Origin: Rubrobacter xylanophilus DSM 9941
Lineage (GTDB): Bacteria > Actinomycetota > Rubrobacteria > Rubrobacterales > Rubrobacteraceae
Assembly (NCBI RefSeq): GCF_000014185.1
Contig: NC_008148.1
Coordinates: 2,646,001 to 2,710,000 of the forward strand
Length of the DNA stretch: 64,000 bases
Reading direction: 5' to 3'
The notes under the pieces were generated by a model. It was not told the origin of the DNA. It worked only from the letters and a program-made list of their open reading frames with translations, and did not search any database. Numbering within the stretch: position 1 is the first letter of the stretch; each line of letters opens with the position of its first letter. The translations under genes and the position numbers were made by a program. This document shows positions 42,674-50,803 of this stretch, in pieces.

Positions 42674-44138
42674 TCAAGAAGGCGTCCACGTCCACCCGGG
42701 TCCCCGTCGAGAGCTCGTCCCCGACCCCCAGCGGCCGGACCTCGAGCGAGTGCGCGCCCCGGCCCCCGAAGTCCCGGCGGAAGACGACCTCCCGCGCCCG
42801 GGCGGTCCCGGAGTAGAGGTCCACGGTCGCCGCCCGGGCCCCGTCCACCCACACCTCGGCCCTGCCCCGGTTCGGCCCCCGCGCCGACACCCAGGCCACC
42901 TCCCGGGCCGCGAAGGAGAACCGGGCCGTCGCCGGGGGATCCTTCTCGTACCTCAGCTCCCCGCCGTAGGCGCCGGAGGTCTGGGCGAGCCTCCACCGGC
43001 CCGCCGGGTAGGAGACCCCTGCCCCGTCCTCCTGCCGGGCGACGAGCGAGAACACCGGGGATGCGGCCCACGCGCTCGCGTTCCCGGCCCGGTCCAGCCC
43101 CCGCACCCGGAAGGCGTGCTCGCCGGGCGAGAGCCGGAGCGTCACCGCGGTGGCGGAGGGAGCGGGCAGCGGCACCGCCTCGAAGGGTCCCCCGTTCTCG
43201 CCGTGCTCCAGCTCGTAGCCCGCCACGCCGCTCTGGCCGTCCGAACCGGACCACACCACCCGGACCGGCACCGGCCCCTCCCCGGGGCCCAGCTGCGAGT
43301 AGAGGACGAGGTTCTCCGCCGGGGCGGAAACCCCAGGCGGCGTCTCGTCCGCGCCGTCGGCCGCCGCCCGGCGCTCCGCCTCCCAGTAGGCGGCGCCGGG
43401 GAGGGTGTCCCAGGGGTTCGGCAGCTCGTCCGGGGTCACGTAGACCCAGCCCGCGTTGCGGCGCTTGCTCAGGTAGACGGCCTCCAGCATCTGCTCCTCG
43501 CCGGGGGCGGCGTAGACGAGGTGCCAGAAGCGCTCCGGCGGGTAGCCGGAGACCCACGCCGGCGCCGAGTACCCCCCGGCGTAGGAGGCGTGGGAGCCCT
43601 CGAAGTTTACGACGATGTCCGACGCGGACATGTAGCATTCGCTGGTCTGGGTGCCCGGGTTGAGGACCACCAGCCCGCCCCTAGCCTTTACGTAGCCGTA
43701 GAGCCCGGCGTAGTAGGGCTGGTCGGCGCAGCCGGTGCTCGCCTCGTCCAGAAAGATGCCGTCCACCCCGTACCAGCCGTAGTAGCGGTCGATCTCGGCC
43801 CTCACCTCCTCCACGGGTCGGGCCGCGTAGCTGGTGTGCACGTACCCGAGCACCGTGAGCCCCGCCGCCCGGCTCTCCCGCACCTGCGCGGCGTAGTCCG
43901 GGTTAGGGGCCTCCCCGGGTCCGCTGGCCGGGTTTATGATGGCGAGGCGGGCCTCCGGGAAGGAGGCGCCCAGCCGGTCCCACGCGCCGCCCGGGTAGAA
44001 GTAAGAGGGGACGGCGATGGACTGCGCGCCGGCGGCGAGCACCGTCCCCCGCTCGCCGCACAGGAGGGCGACGGCGGCGAGCAGCACGAGCAGCAGGCCC
44101 CTTCCGACGCACGCCCGCCTCTTCTCCGCTCCGGTCAT
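42651..44138 (-). CDS. Secreted GH135 (spherulin-4/Sph3-like) glycosidase with C-terminal accessory domains
   Basis: 495 residues. Signal peptide (hydrophobic core LLLVLLAAVALL, 15-27), then a TIM barrel of the spherulin-4 family: IAVPSYFYPGGAWDRL, IINPASGPGEAPNPDYAAQV, VLGYVHTSYAARPVEEVRAE, GIFLDEAS (Asp131, Glu132), VVLNPGTQTSECYM and IVVNFEGSHASYAGG (Glu180). Fungal Sph3, an endo-galactosaminidase acting on galactosaminogalactan, has this fold. A fibronectin-III/Ig-like unit (about 285-355) and a beta-sandwich possibly binding sugar (375-495) follow. It faces the pel operon and probably trims or releases its product. Confidence 0.85.
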   Translation of the reverse strand: MTGAEKRRACVGRGLLLVLLAAVALLCGERGTVLAAGAQSIAVPSYFYPGGAWDRLGASFPEARLAIINPASGPGEAPNPDYAAQVRESRAAGLTVLGYVHTSYAARPVEEVRAEIDRYYGWYGVDGIFLDEASTGCADQPYYAGLYGYVKARGGLVVLNPGTQTSECYMSASDIVVNFEGSHASYAGGYSAPAWVSGYPPERFWHLVYAAPGEEQMLEAVYLSKRRNAGWVYVTPDELPNPWDTLPGAAYWEAERRAAADGADETPPGVSAPAENLVLYSQLGPGEGPVPVRVVWSGSDGQSGVAGYELEHGENGGPFEAVPLPAPSATAVTLRLSPGEHAFRVRGLDRAGNASAWAASPVFSLVARQEDGAGVSYPAGRWRLAQTSGAYGGELRYEKDPPATARFSFAAREVAWVSARGPNRGRAEVWVDGARAATVDLYSGTARAREVVFRRDFGGRGAHSLEVRPLGVGDELSTGTRVDVDAFLIIDQGTP

Positions 44139-44174
44139 CGCACTGGGGGTTATCGGTGCGGGGGTGGGGATCCT

Positions 44175-45344
44175 TTAGCCCTCCCCGGCGCGGTGGAGCA
44201 CCAGGACCGTCAGGTCGTCGGAGAGGCTCTCTCCGGCGCCCGCCAGGCCAACCAGCCGCTCCAGCATCTCCCGGGCCCCGGAGGCGCCGGAGAGGCTTCC
44301 GGCGATCTCCCCGACGGCCATGAGGGACCCGGGCCGGGCCTCGGCCAGGCCGTCGCTGTAGGCCACGAGCGTGTCGCCGGGCTCGAGCCGGAGCCTCCCC
44401 TCCCGGTAGGCGTGGCCGGGGATCGTCCCCACGGGGACCCCGCCCTCCAGCAGATGCTCGACGCTCCCCCCGGCCCGCCGGACGAAGGCGTGGCCGTGCC
44501 CGGCGTCCACGTAGGAGAGGGAGCCGCTGGGGATGTCCAGCTGGGCGTGAAAGAGGGTGACGAAGCTCCCGGAGCGCATGAGATCCTCCTCCAGCGCCCG
44601 GGCGGCGAGGTTGACCGCCCGCTCCGGGGGGTTCTGCCGGGAGAGGGCCCGCAGGACGGCGCGGGCGGTCGCCATGAGCAGGGCGGCCGGCATCCCCTTG
44701 CCCATCACGTCCCCCAGGGTCAGGGCGAGGGTCTGGGGGTCCGGGCGCATCCAGCCGTAGAAGTCGCCGCCGATCTCGCGCGCCGGGATGCAGCGGGCCG
44801 CCAGCTCGAAGCCCGGCACCTCCGGCGTCCCCACGGGCAGCAGCTCGGCCTGCACCCTCGCCGCCCGGGAGAGCTCCGCCTCCAGCTGGCGCCGCTTCTC
44901 GTCGAGCTGGCGCCGCAGGGCCCGGTTCTGGCGCTCCAGCCGCAGCCGCTCCACGGTGCGCTCCAGGACCGCCTCGAACTCGGCCTGCTGCAGGGGCTTG
45001 CGCAGGTAGTCGTCGGCCCCCCGCCGGAGAGACTCCACGGCCACCTCCTCCGTCCCGTAGGCGGTCATCATGATGACCGCCGCATCCAGGCCGCTCTCCC
45101 GGACGTGCTCCAGCACGTCCAGCCCCCCGACCCCGGGCATGGAGACGTCGAGCAGCAGCACGTCGGGCCTGAGGTCGGGGAGGGACTCCAGCGCCTCCCG
45201 GCCGTCGGCGGCGGAGAAGACCTCGTAACCGAGCCTCTCCAGGCGCCGCTGCATGAGCCGGTTGGAGACCGGGTCGTCGTCGACCACGAGCAGGCGCCGG
45301 ACGGGCGCCTCCGTGGCACCTCTTTCTGCGGCAGCTTCAGCCAT
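44175..45344 (-). CDS. Receiver-PP2C phosphatase (RsbU-like)
   Basis: 389 residues. Receiver domain (LLVVDDDPVSNRLMQRRLER, phospho-Asp in DVLLLDVSMPG, Lys in YLRKP), a coiled linker (RLERQNRALRRQLDEKRRQL) and a PP2C/SpoIIE phosphatase (REIGGDFYGWM, LTLGDVMGKGMPAALLM, TLVAYSDGLAEARPGSLMAV, ESLSDDLTVLVL) with the metal-binding acidic residues. Such proteins dephosphorylate STAS antagonists and so release partner switching; control by a receiver links them to a histidine kinase, perhaps the hybrid kinase 10 kb away. ATG 45344 (MAEAAAERG) is preferred over ATG 45455. It lies 36 bases behind the GH135 gene's start. Confidence 0.92.
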   Translation of the reverse strand: MAEAAAERGATEAPVRRLLVVDDDPVSNRLMQRRLERLGYEVFSAADGREALESLPDLRPDVLLLDVSMPGVGGLDVLEHVRESGLDAAVIMMTAYGTEEVAVESLRRGADDYLRKPLQQAEFEAVLERTVERLRLERQNRALRRQLDEKRRQLEAELSRAARVQAELLPVGTPEVPGFELAARCIPAREIGGDFYGWMRPDPQTLALTLGDVMGKGMPAALLMATARAVLRALSRQNPPERAVNLAARALEEDLMRSGSFVTLFHAQLDIPSGSLSYVDAGHGHAFVRRAGGSVEHLLEGGVPVGTIPGHAYREGRLRLEPGDTLVAYSDGLAEARPGSLMAVGEIAGSLSGASGAREMLERLVGLAGAGESLSDDLTVLVLHRAGEG

Positions 45345-45457
45345 CGCCCTCTCTCGCAGAAGAGATGATACCAGCCCTCCCGAGGCGTTCCGGACCCTGC
45401 CGGGATCGTCTAACATGTTGTGCGGCGAGGTACCCCGAGGCAAGGAGCGCAACACCC

Positions 45458-46639
45458 TTGAGGCTTGCGGGACGCATGCGGCGGCTCGGGACCGAGTCGG
45501 CCTTCGCGGTGCTGGCGAGGGCCCGGGAGCTCGAGGCGCAGGGCAGGGACATAATCCACCTGGAGATCGGGGAGCCGGACTTCGACACCCCGCCCCACAT
45601 CGTGGAGGCCGGCTGCCGGGCGCTGCGCGAGGGCCACACCCACTACACCCCGGCCGCGGGCATCCCCGAGCTGCGCGAGGCGATAGCGGAGGAGGTCTCC
45701 CGCAGCCGCGGCGTGCCGGTCCACCCCTCGCAGGTGGTGGTCACCCCGGGCGGCAAGCCGGTGATGTTCTTCGCGATCTTGGTGCTCGTGGAGCCGGGGG
45801 ACGAGGTGCTGCTTCCCAACCCGGCCTTCCCGATCTACGAGTCCATGGTCAACTTCGTCGGCGGGAGGCCGGTCTTCGTCCCGCTGCGCCAGGAGAACGG
45901 CTTCCGCTTCGACCCGGAAGAGTTCGGCGAGCGCCTCGGCCCGAAGACGCGGCTGGTGATCCTCAACTCCCCCGCGAACCCCACCGGCGGCGTCCTCACC
46001 CCGGAGGACACCCGCGCCCTGGCGGAGATCCTGCGGGAGCGCCCCGACGTGTACGTGCTCTCCGACGAGATCTACTCTCGCCTGGTCTACCCTGAGGCCT
46101 CCTTCGCCAGCATCGCCTCCGAACCGGGCCTCGGCCCCGACGGGCGCACCATCATCCTCGACGGCTTCTCCAAGACCTACGCCATGACGGGCTGGAGGCT
46201 GGGCTACGGGGTGATGCCCCGCCGGCTGGCCGGGGAGTTCGCAAAGCTGCAGGTCAACTCCAGCTCCTGCGCCAACGCCGCCGCCCAGCGGGCGGGGCTC
46301 GCCGCCCTGGAGGGGCCGCAGGAGCCGGTGGAGGAGATGGTGCGGGAGTTCGGCGCGCGCAGGGACATGATCGTGGCGGGCCTCAACGAGCTGCCGGGCG
46401 TGGAGTGCCGCACGCCGCACGGGGCCTTCTACGCCTTCCCCAGGGTCACCGGCACCGGGCGCAGCGCCGGGGAGCTGGCCCGGCTGCTGCTCGAGGAGGC
46501 CGGGGTCGCCTGCCTCTCGGGGGACGGCTTCGGGCGCTACGGGGAGGGCCACCTGCGCTTCTCCTACGCCAACTCGCGGGAGAACATCTCCCGCGCGCTG
46601 GAGCGGGTCGCAAAGACGCTCGCCGGCGCGGCGCGCTGA
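45458..46639 (+). CDS. Pyridoxal-phosphate aminotransferase, class I/II (AspC-like)
   Basis: 393 residues, a fold-type I aminotransferase. Substrate and cofactor motifs: LEIGEPDFDTPPHI, YTPAAGIPELREAI, LNSPANPTGGVLTPEDTRAL (Asn), SDEIYSRLVY (Asp, Tyr) and DGFSKTYAMTGWRLGY with the PLP-binding Lys. Arg in HLRFSYANS contacts the substrate carboxylate. An aspartate, aromatic or branched-chain specificity cannot be fixed. TTG 45458 (LRLAGRMRRLGTESAF) follows AAGGAG by 10 bases and matches the usual N-terminus; ATG 45476 is the alternative. Divergent from the RsbU-like gene. Confidence 0.9.
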   Translation: MRLAGRMRRLGTESAFAVLARARELEAQGRDIIHLEIGEPDFDTPPHIVEAGCRALREGHTHYTPAAGIPELREAIAEEVSRSRGVPVHPSQVVVTPGGKPVMFFAILVLVEPGDEVLLPNPAFPIYESMVNFVGGRPVFVPLRQENGFRFDPEEFGERLGPKTRLVILNSPANPTGGVLTPEDTRALAEILRERPDVYVLSDEIYSRLVYPEASFASIASEPGLGPDGRTIILDGFSKTYAMTGWRLGYGVMPRRLAGEFAKLQVNSSSCANAAAQRAGLAALEGPQEPVEEMVREFGARRDMIVAGLNELPGVECRTPHGAFYAFPRVTGTGRSAGELARLLLEEAGVACLSGDGFGRYGEGHLRFSYANSRENISRALERVAKTLAGAAR

Positions 46640-46645
46640 GAAAAC

Positions 46646-46879
46646 TCAGAACCGCAACCGCTCCAGCGGCCAGGGCATCCACACGGCCCGGCGCCCCTCG
46701 CGCCGGGCCTTCCGGTACTCCCCCTCCTCCGCGACCCGGATCACCACCCCGTAGCGGTCGTCGCTCAGCGGCCCGGAGACCGCGACGAAGCCGTCGCGCC
46801 ACCGGCCGTCGGGACCCAGCAGGCTCACCCGCTGCCCGGGGTCCGGAACCTCCGGCCGACGTTTCCTTCCCAAAGGCAT
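46646..46879 (-). CDS. Small basic protein of unknown function
   Basis: 77 residues, Arg/Pro-rich, with GQRVSLLGPDGRWRDGFVAV suggesting an SH3-like beta-barrel and a C-terminus AVWMPWPLERLRF. GC-rich third positions and the position between the aminotransferase (convergent, 6-base gap) and nth (13-base gap, same strand) support a real gene co-transcribed with nth. No family recognised. Confidence 0.6.
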   Translation of the reverse strand: MPLGRKRRPEVPDPGQRVSLLGPDGRWRDGFVAVSGPLSDDRYGVVIRVAEEGEYRKARREGRRAVWMPWPLERLRF

Positions 46880-46891
46880 CCCGCGACGATT

Positions 46892-47536
46892 CTAGCTCGG
46901 TTTGCCGGAGAGCCCGCTGGAGGGGCAGATGTCGTTCAGGACGCAGCCGGGGCAGTCCGGGCGGCGGGCCTTGCACACCCGGCGGCCGTGGAAGATCAGG
47001 AGGTGCGCGAAGAGGGTGCGCTCCTCCTCGGGCACCTGCGGGAGGAGGTCGCGCTCTATCTTCTCCGGGTCGTCGCTGGAGGTAAGGCCGAGCCGCCGGG
47101 AAACCCGCCGGACGTGGGTGTCCACCACCACGCCCTCGTTTACCCCGAAGGCGTTGCCGAGCACCACGTTAGCCGTCTTGCGCCCCACCCCGGGCAGGGC
47201 GACGAGCTCCTCCATCGTCTTCGGGACCTCCCCGCCGTGGCGCTCGAGCAGGGCGCGGGCCATCCCCTGTATCGCGCGGGCCTTGTTGCGGTAGAAGCCG
47301 GTGGGCCGGATGTCCTGCTCCAGCTCCTCCAGCGGGGCGCTCGCGTAGTCCTCGGCGGTGCGGTACTTCCTGAAGAGCCGCTCCGTGACCCGGTTCACCC
47401 GCTCGTCGGTGCACTGGGCGGAGAGGATCACCGCGACCAGCAGCTCCAGCGGGTTCGACCAGTTCAACGCCGTCTTGGCGTCGGGGTACTCTCTCTTCAG
47501 CCGGGCGATCACCTCGCCCACCGGGGCGGCGCTCAT
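46892..47536 (-). CDS. nth: Endonuclease III
   Basis: 214 residues, a DNA glycosylase/AP lyase for oxidised pyrimidines. The helix-hairpin-helix-GPD core reads LPGVGRKTANVVLGNAFGVN followed by VVDTHVRRVSRRLGL (catalytic Lys in GRKTAN, catalytic Asp in VDTHV), and the C-terminal iron-sulfur motif is CKARRPDCPGCVLNDIC (C-x6-C-x2-C-x5-C). Minus-strand TATAAT lies 8 bases before ATG 47536, giving a leaderless mRNA. Confidence 0.96.
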   Translation of the reverse strand: MSAAPVGEVIARLKREYPDAKTALNWSNPLELLVAVILSAQCTDERVNRVTERLFRKYRTAEDYASAPLEELEQDIRPTGFYRNKARAIQGMARALLERHGGEVPKTMEELVALPGVGRKTANVVLGNAFGVNEGVVVDTHVRRVSRRLGLTSSDDPEKIERDLLPQVPEEERTLFAHLLIFHGRRVCKARRPDCPGCVLNDICPSSGLSGKPS

Positions 47537-47544
47537 GGCCCGGG

Positions 47545-47550
47545 ATTATA
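47545..47550 (-). promoter_or_regulatory. -10 element for leaderless nth
   Basis: Minus-strand TATAAT, 8 bases before ATG 47536. Confidence 0.6.
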
Positions 47551-47603
47551 CCGTGCTCTAAACTACTCCCCGTCAGGCGAGCTAGGGGAGGAGCCACGCG
47601 ACG

Positions 47604-48902
47604 ATGGCCGACGTGACCTTCGACTACCGGAACCTCCTGGAGGTGGAGGGAGGCCTCACCGGGCGGGAGCTGGAGGAGATCTCCCCCCGGCTGCGCGCGG
47701 CGGTGGGCACCCTGCTGGAAGACCCGCCGGGCTTCATGCGCCTGCCCCGGACCCGCGAGCACCTGGAGGCCTCGCTGGAGGTCGCGGAGAGGGTGCGCTC
47801 CGACGGCGCCACGGACTTCGTGCACGTGGGCATCGGCGGCTCGGCGCTCGGGCCGATGGTGCTCCACCGCGCCCTGAGCCACCCCTTCTACAACCTCCTC
47901 CCCGACCGGGGCGGACCGCGCCTCCACTTCGCGGAGAACGCCGACCCCGCGACGCTCTCCGGCATCCTGGACGTGATCGAGCCGGAGGGCACCTGGGTCA
48001 ACGTGGTGACCAAGAGCGGCTCCACGGCCGAGACGATGGCGAACTTCCTGGTCATAAGGGGGGCGCTGGCGGAGGCGCTCGGGGACTTCGGCTACCAGGC
48101 GCGGACGGTGGTGACGACCGACCCGGAGAAGGGGTTTCTGAAGCGGATCGCCGACCGGGAGGACCTCGTGACCCTGCAGGTGCCGCCGGAGGTCGGGGGG
48201 CGCTTCTCGGTGCTCTCGCCGGTGGGCCTGCTGCCGGCGGCGGTGGCCGGGCTGGACGTGGAGGCGCTGCTGGCCGGGGCGGCCCGGTGCGTGGAGGAGC
48301 TCGAGGAGCAGGGGGCGGAGCACCCAGCGGTCGTCGGGGCCGCGATGCACCACCTGATGGACGCCTCCCGGGGCCGCAACATCCGGGTGATGATGGTCTA
48401 CGCGGACGCGCTGGAGCGGCTCGCGGCTTGGTTCGTGCAGCTGTGGGCCGAGTCGCTGGGCAAGGACGGCAAGGGCTCCACGCCACACGGCGCCGTGGGG
48501 ACCACCGACCAGCACTCCCAGCTGCAGCTGTACATGGAGGGCCCGCAGGACAAGGTGATAGAGATCGTGGAGGTCCGGGAGCACCCCAGGGACGTCGGGA
48601 TCCCGGGCGCCTACGAGGACCTGGAGGGCGTGGGCTACCTCTCCGGGCACACGGTGGGCGAGCTGCTCAACGTGGAGTGCGACGCCACCCGCAGGGCGCT
48701 CACCGGGGCCGGGCGCCCGAACGCCACCATCCGGCTGGGCTCGCTGAGCGCGGAGAACCTGGGCTACCTGATGCAGGCCCTGGAGGTGCAGACGGCCGTC
48801 GCCGGGGCACTCTACGGGGTCAACCCGTACGACCAGCCGGGGGTGGAGGCCGGCAAGAGGATCACCTACGCGCGGATGGGGCGGCCGGGCTACCGGGCTT
48901 GA
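47604..48902 (+). CDS. pgi: Glucose-6-phosphate isomerase
   Basis: 432 residues, the shorter bacterial type of this glycolytic enzyme. HVGIGGSALGPMVLHRAL and FVVTKSGSTAETMANF-like VTKSGSTAETMANF bind the sugar phosphate; QLWAESLGKDGKGSTPHGAV has the catalytic Glu region, and DQHSQLQLYMEGPQDKVIEI the catalytic His context. AGGGGAGGAG precedes ATG 47604. Its last 41 bases overlap the convergent methyltransferase gene. Confidence 0.95.
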   Translation: MADVTFDYRNLLEVEGGLTGRELEEISPRLRAAVGTLLEDPPGFMRLPRTREHLEASLEVAERVRSDGATDFVHVGIGGSALGPMVLHRALSHPFYNLLPDRGGPRLHFAENADPATLSGILDVIEPEGTWVNVVTKSGSTAETMANFLVIRGALAEALGDFGYQARTVVTTDPEKGFLKRIADREDLVTLQVPPEVGGRFSVLSPVGLLPAAVAGLDVEALLAGAARCVEELEEQGAEHPAVVGAAMHHLMDASRGRNIRVMMVYADALERLAAWFVQLWAESLGKDGKGSTPHGAVGTTDQHSQLQLYMEGPQDKVIEIVEVREHPRDVGIPGAYEDLEGVGYLSGHTVGELLNVECDATRRALTGAGRPNATIRLGSLSAENLGYLMQALEVQTAVAGALYGVNPYDQPGVEAGKRITYARMGRPGYRA

Positions 48903-49740
48903 CCGCGAGCCCGAAGACGACCGGGGCGGGGGGACCGTGCAGCGGCCGCCGCTCCCGGTCGGAGATCACGCGCCACAGGAGCGGCCCCCTCCCCCTCAGC
49001 TCCGCGAAGGCGGCGTTGCGCTCCACGTCGTCCGCCAGCACCGCCCCGCCGGGCCGCAGGCGCGGCCAGACCGCCCCGAGCTCGAAGCGCATGTTCTGCA
49101 GGGTGTGCAGGCTGTCGTGCAGAAAGAGGTCCACCTCCCCCAGCTCCTCGAGCAGCCCGGGCAGCACCCGCCGGCTCGCCCCCCGGTGCAGCCGCCAGCG
49201 GCCCCGCAACCGCTCCGGGACGGCTATGCCCCAGAAGCGGCCGGCCCGGGGCCGCAGCGGGGGGAGGTCCACGCTGTGCAGCTCCCCGCGCCCGTTCTCC
49301 TGCAGGGCGGCCAGGATAAAGGCCGAGGAGACCCCGTAGGCCACGCCCGTCTCGAGCACCACCCGCGGGCGCAGGAGCCGGCACAGCAGGTAGCAGCACC
49401 GGGCGAGCAGGGAGTCGGCGGCCCAGCGCTGGAGAAAGGGGTCCTCCCGGCGGATGTCGCGCAGCAGGGCGCGGACCCTCCCCTCCGTCTCCAGCAGGGC
49501 GCTCTCCCGCAGGACGGGACGCACCTCACGCCCGAAGAGCACCTCCAGGTCCACCAGCGCCCGCTCCCAGCCCACCGTCTCGTAGGGGTGGCGGCCGGAG
49601 AGAAGTCGCTCGAGCGCGGCCGAGAGGTGACCGCCCAGGAGGTCCAGGCCGTCGAGCAGCCTGCGGGAGAGGGGCGGGACCTTCCCCCCGCCCTCCCCCG
49701 GCCCGTCCGGGCCCGCGCCGTAGGCGATCATCCTCTCCAT
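48862..49740 (-). CDS. Class I SAM-dependent methyltransferase (methyltransferase 24 type)
   Basis: About 292 residues. The Rossmann core begins VVLETGVAYGVSSAFILAAL (SAM-binding Gly-rich loop), then LHSVDLPPLRPRAGRFWG (Asp for the ribose), VDLFLHDSLHTLQNMRFELG and LRPGGAVLADDVERNAAF. These are the methyltransferase-24 motifs, common in macrocin O-methyltransferase and polysaccharide-modifying enzymes. The first 110 residues are a helical extension. The start is uncertain: ATG 49740 or 49731 or TTG 49779. Convergent overlap with pgi suggests mutual interference rather than an error in either frame. Confidence 0.78.
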   Translation of the reverse strand: MERMIAYGAGPDGPGEGGGKVPPLSRRLLDGLDLLGGHLSAALERLLSGRHPYETVGWERALVDLEVLFGREVRPVLRESALLETEGRVRALLRDIRREDPFLQRWAADSLLARCCYLLCRLLRPRVVLETGVAYGVSSAFILAALQENGRGELHSVDLPPLRPRAGRFWGIAVPERLRGRWRLHRGASRRVLPGLLEELGEVDLFLHDSLHTLQNMRFELGAVWPRLRPGGAVLADDVERNAAFAELRGRGPLLWRVISDRERRPLHGPPAPVVFGLAVKPGSPAAPSARR

Positions 49741-49780
49741 AGGGAACGGGGCGCGCCGCGCGAAGGCGGCACGAGACAAC

Positions 49781-49786
49781 TATAAT
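49781..49786 (+). promoter_or_regulatory. -10 element for leaderless small gene
   Basis: TATAAT, 6 bases before ATG 49793. Confidence 0.55.
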
Positions 49787-49792
49787 GGAAGG

Positions 49793-50149
49793 ATGGCCGG
49801 AGCGCAGCGGCAGGAGGGGCCGACGGTCCTGGTGGCCATCCAACCCCGGGCGTACAACCACGCCATCGGGCGGGCGATCGGCACGCTCCGGCCGGAGTGG
49901 CGGGTGCGGGTGGTCGAGCCCGACGACCTGCCCGAGAAGCTCGCCGGGGCGAGACCGCAGGTCGTGCTCTGCAGCCAGCCCTGCCGCGCGCCCGGGAGGG
50001 GAAGGCCCTGCTGGATCGAGTTCTACCCCCGGCCCGACTCCGCCGAGGTGGAGCTGCGGGTGGACGGCGAGGGGGGCGCGCGCGGTGAGGTCGCGCTGGA
50101 GGAGCTGCTCTCCCTCCTGGACAGGAGGGTCGCCGCGCGGGCGGTATAA
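49793..50149 (+). CDS. Small protein of unknown function
   Basis: 118 residues. PTVLVAIQPRAYNHAIGRAI, WRVRVVEPDDLPEKLAGARP and QVVLCSQPC give an alternating beta-alpha pattern like the first half of a Rossmann or receiver fold, but no acidic pocket is present. The ATG at 49793 directly follows a TATAAT box. The stop (TAA, inside a second TATAAT at 50144) is 35 bases before the next gene. I do not recognise the family. Confidence 0.6.
   Translation: MAGAQRQEGPTVLVAIQPRAYNHAIGRAIGTLRPEWRVRVVEPDDLPEKLAGARPQVVLCSQPCRAPGRGRPCWIEFYPRPDSAEVELRVDGEGGARGEVALEELLSLLDRRVAARAV
50144..50149 (+). promoter_or_regulatory. -10 element upstream of the gene at 50185
   Basis: TATAAT overlapping the stop codon of the preceding gene; 35 bases to ATG 50185, with GGAAGGAAAG between. 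Confidence 0.5.
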
Positions 50150-50184
50150 TGGCCCCAAGCGCAGGCGAGGGAAGGAAAGCTTCC

Positions 50185-50796
50185 ATGAAGTGGCTCAAGG
50201 TCTACGGTCTCCCCAAGCTCCCGCTCTTTCTGGCAAAGCTTGCCATGCGCCTCGGTCTGCCGGGCCCCTCCTGGTACAAGTGGAAGGCGGCGGCCAGCGG
50301 GACCGGCGTCATCCTGGACGAGATGATCCGGGCGGCCGACGACCTCGGCTACGACGGGCAGAAGATAGCCAAGCTCGCCATGACCCGCATCGGCGAGAAG
50401 CAGGGGCGGGACCTGCGCGAGCAGCTCGGCGTGAAGACCATGAAGGACACCGTGGACGTGGTCATGCTCGCCAACCGCTTCTTCGACATCGAGATCACGC
50501 TCACCGAGCAGAGAGAGGGCGAGTACGTCATAAACGCCGACCGCTGCCCCTGGTTCGGCGGGATGGGCCGGGAGGGCGTCCCGGGCTGGGACGTGAAGCC
50601 CTGCGCCGCCTTCTCCACCTACGAGAAGGCGCTCGTCAAGGCCATAAACCCCAACGTGAAGCTCTCCTACACCGAGAAGCGCACCACCGGCGGCCACACC
50701 TGCCGCGGCGTCTACCAGTACCGGGACAAGGGGATCGGGGACAACGCCGGGCTGATACAGCTCGGCAGGAAGCCCGAAAAGACGAGGCCGGGCTGA
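50185..50796 (+). CDS. Protein related to the ATC-hydrolase-like/ligand-binding family (tentative)
   Basis: 203 residues. Helical N-terminus (LPLFLAKLAMRLGLPGPSWY) and a C-terminal part with two cysteines in YVINADRCPWFGGMGREGVP and WDVKPCAAFSTYEKALVKAI, then LSYTEKRTTGGHTCRGVYQY. This Cys-rich C-terminus resembles the L-2-amino-thiazoline-4-carboxylate hydrolase-like family, whose members are mostly uncharacterised; conserved Cys and His could bind metal. ATG 50185 is chosen because of GGAAGGAAAG 6-16 bases upstream. The function is open. Confidence 0.6.
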   Translation: MKWLKVYGLPKLPLFLAKLAMRLGLPGPSWYKWKAAASGTGVILDEMIRAADDLGYDGQKIAKLAMTRIGEKQGRDLREQLGVKTMKDTVDVVMLANRFFDIEITLTEQREGEYVINADRCPWFGGMGREGVPGWDVKPCAAFSTYEKALVKAINPNVKLSYTEKRTTGGHTCRGVYQYRDKGIGDNAGLIQLGRKPEKTRPG

Positions 50797-50803
50797 GCGC
50801 ACC

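Noticed and set aside
48862-48902. Possible misassembly where pgi and the methyltransferase overlap
   Set aside because: Both C-termini look natural; convergent overlaps of this size also occur at 42651-42673 and 28652-28655.
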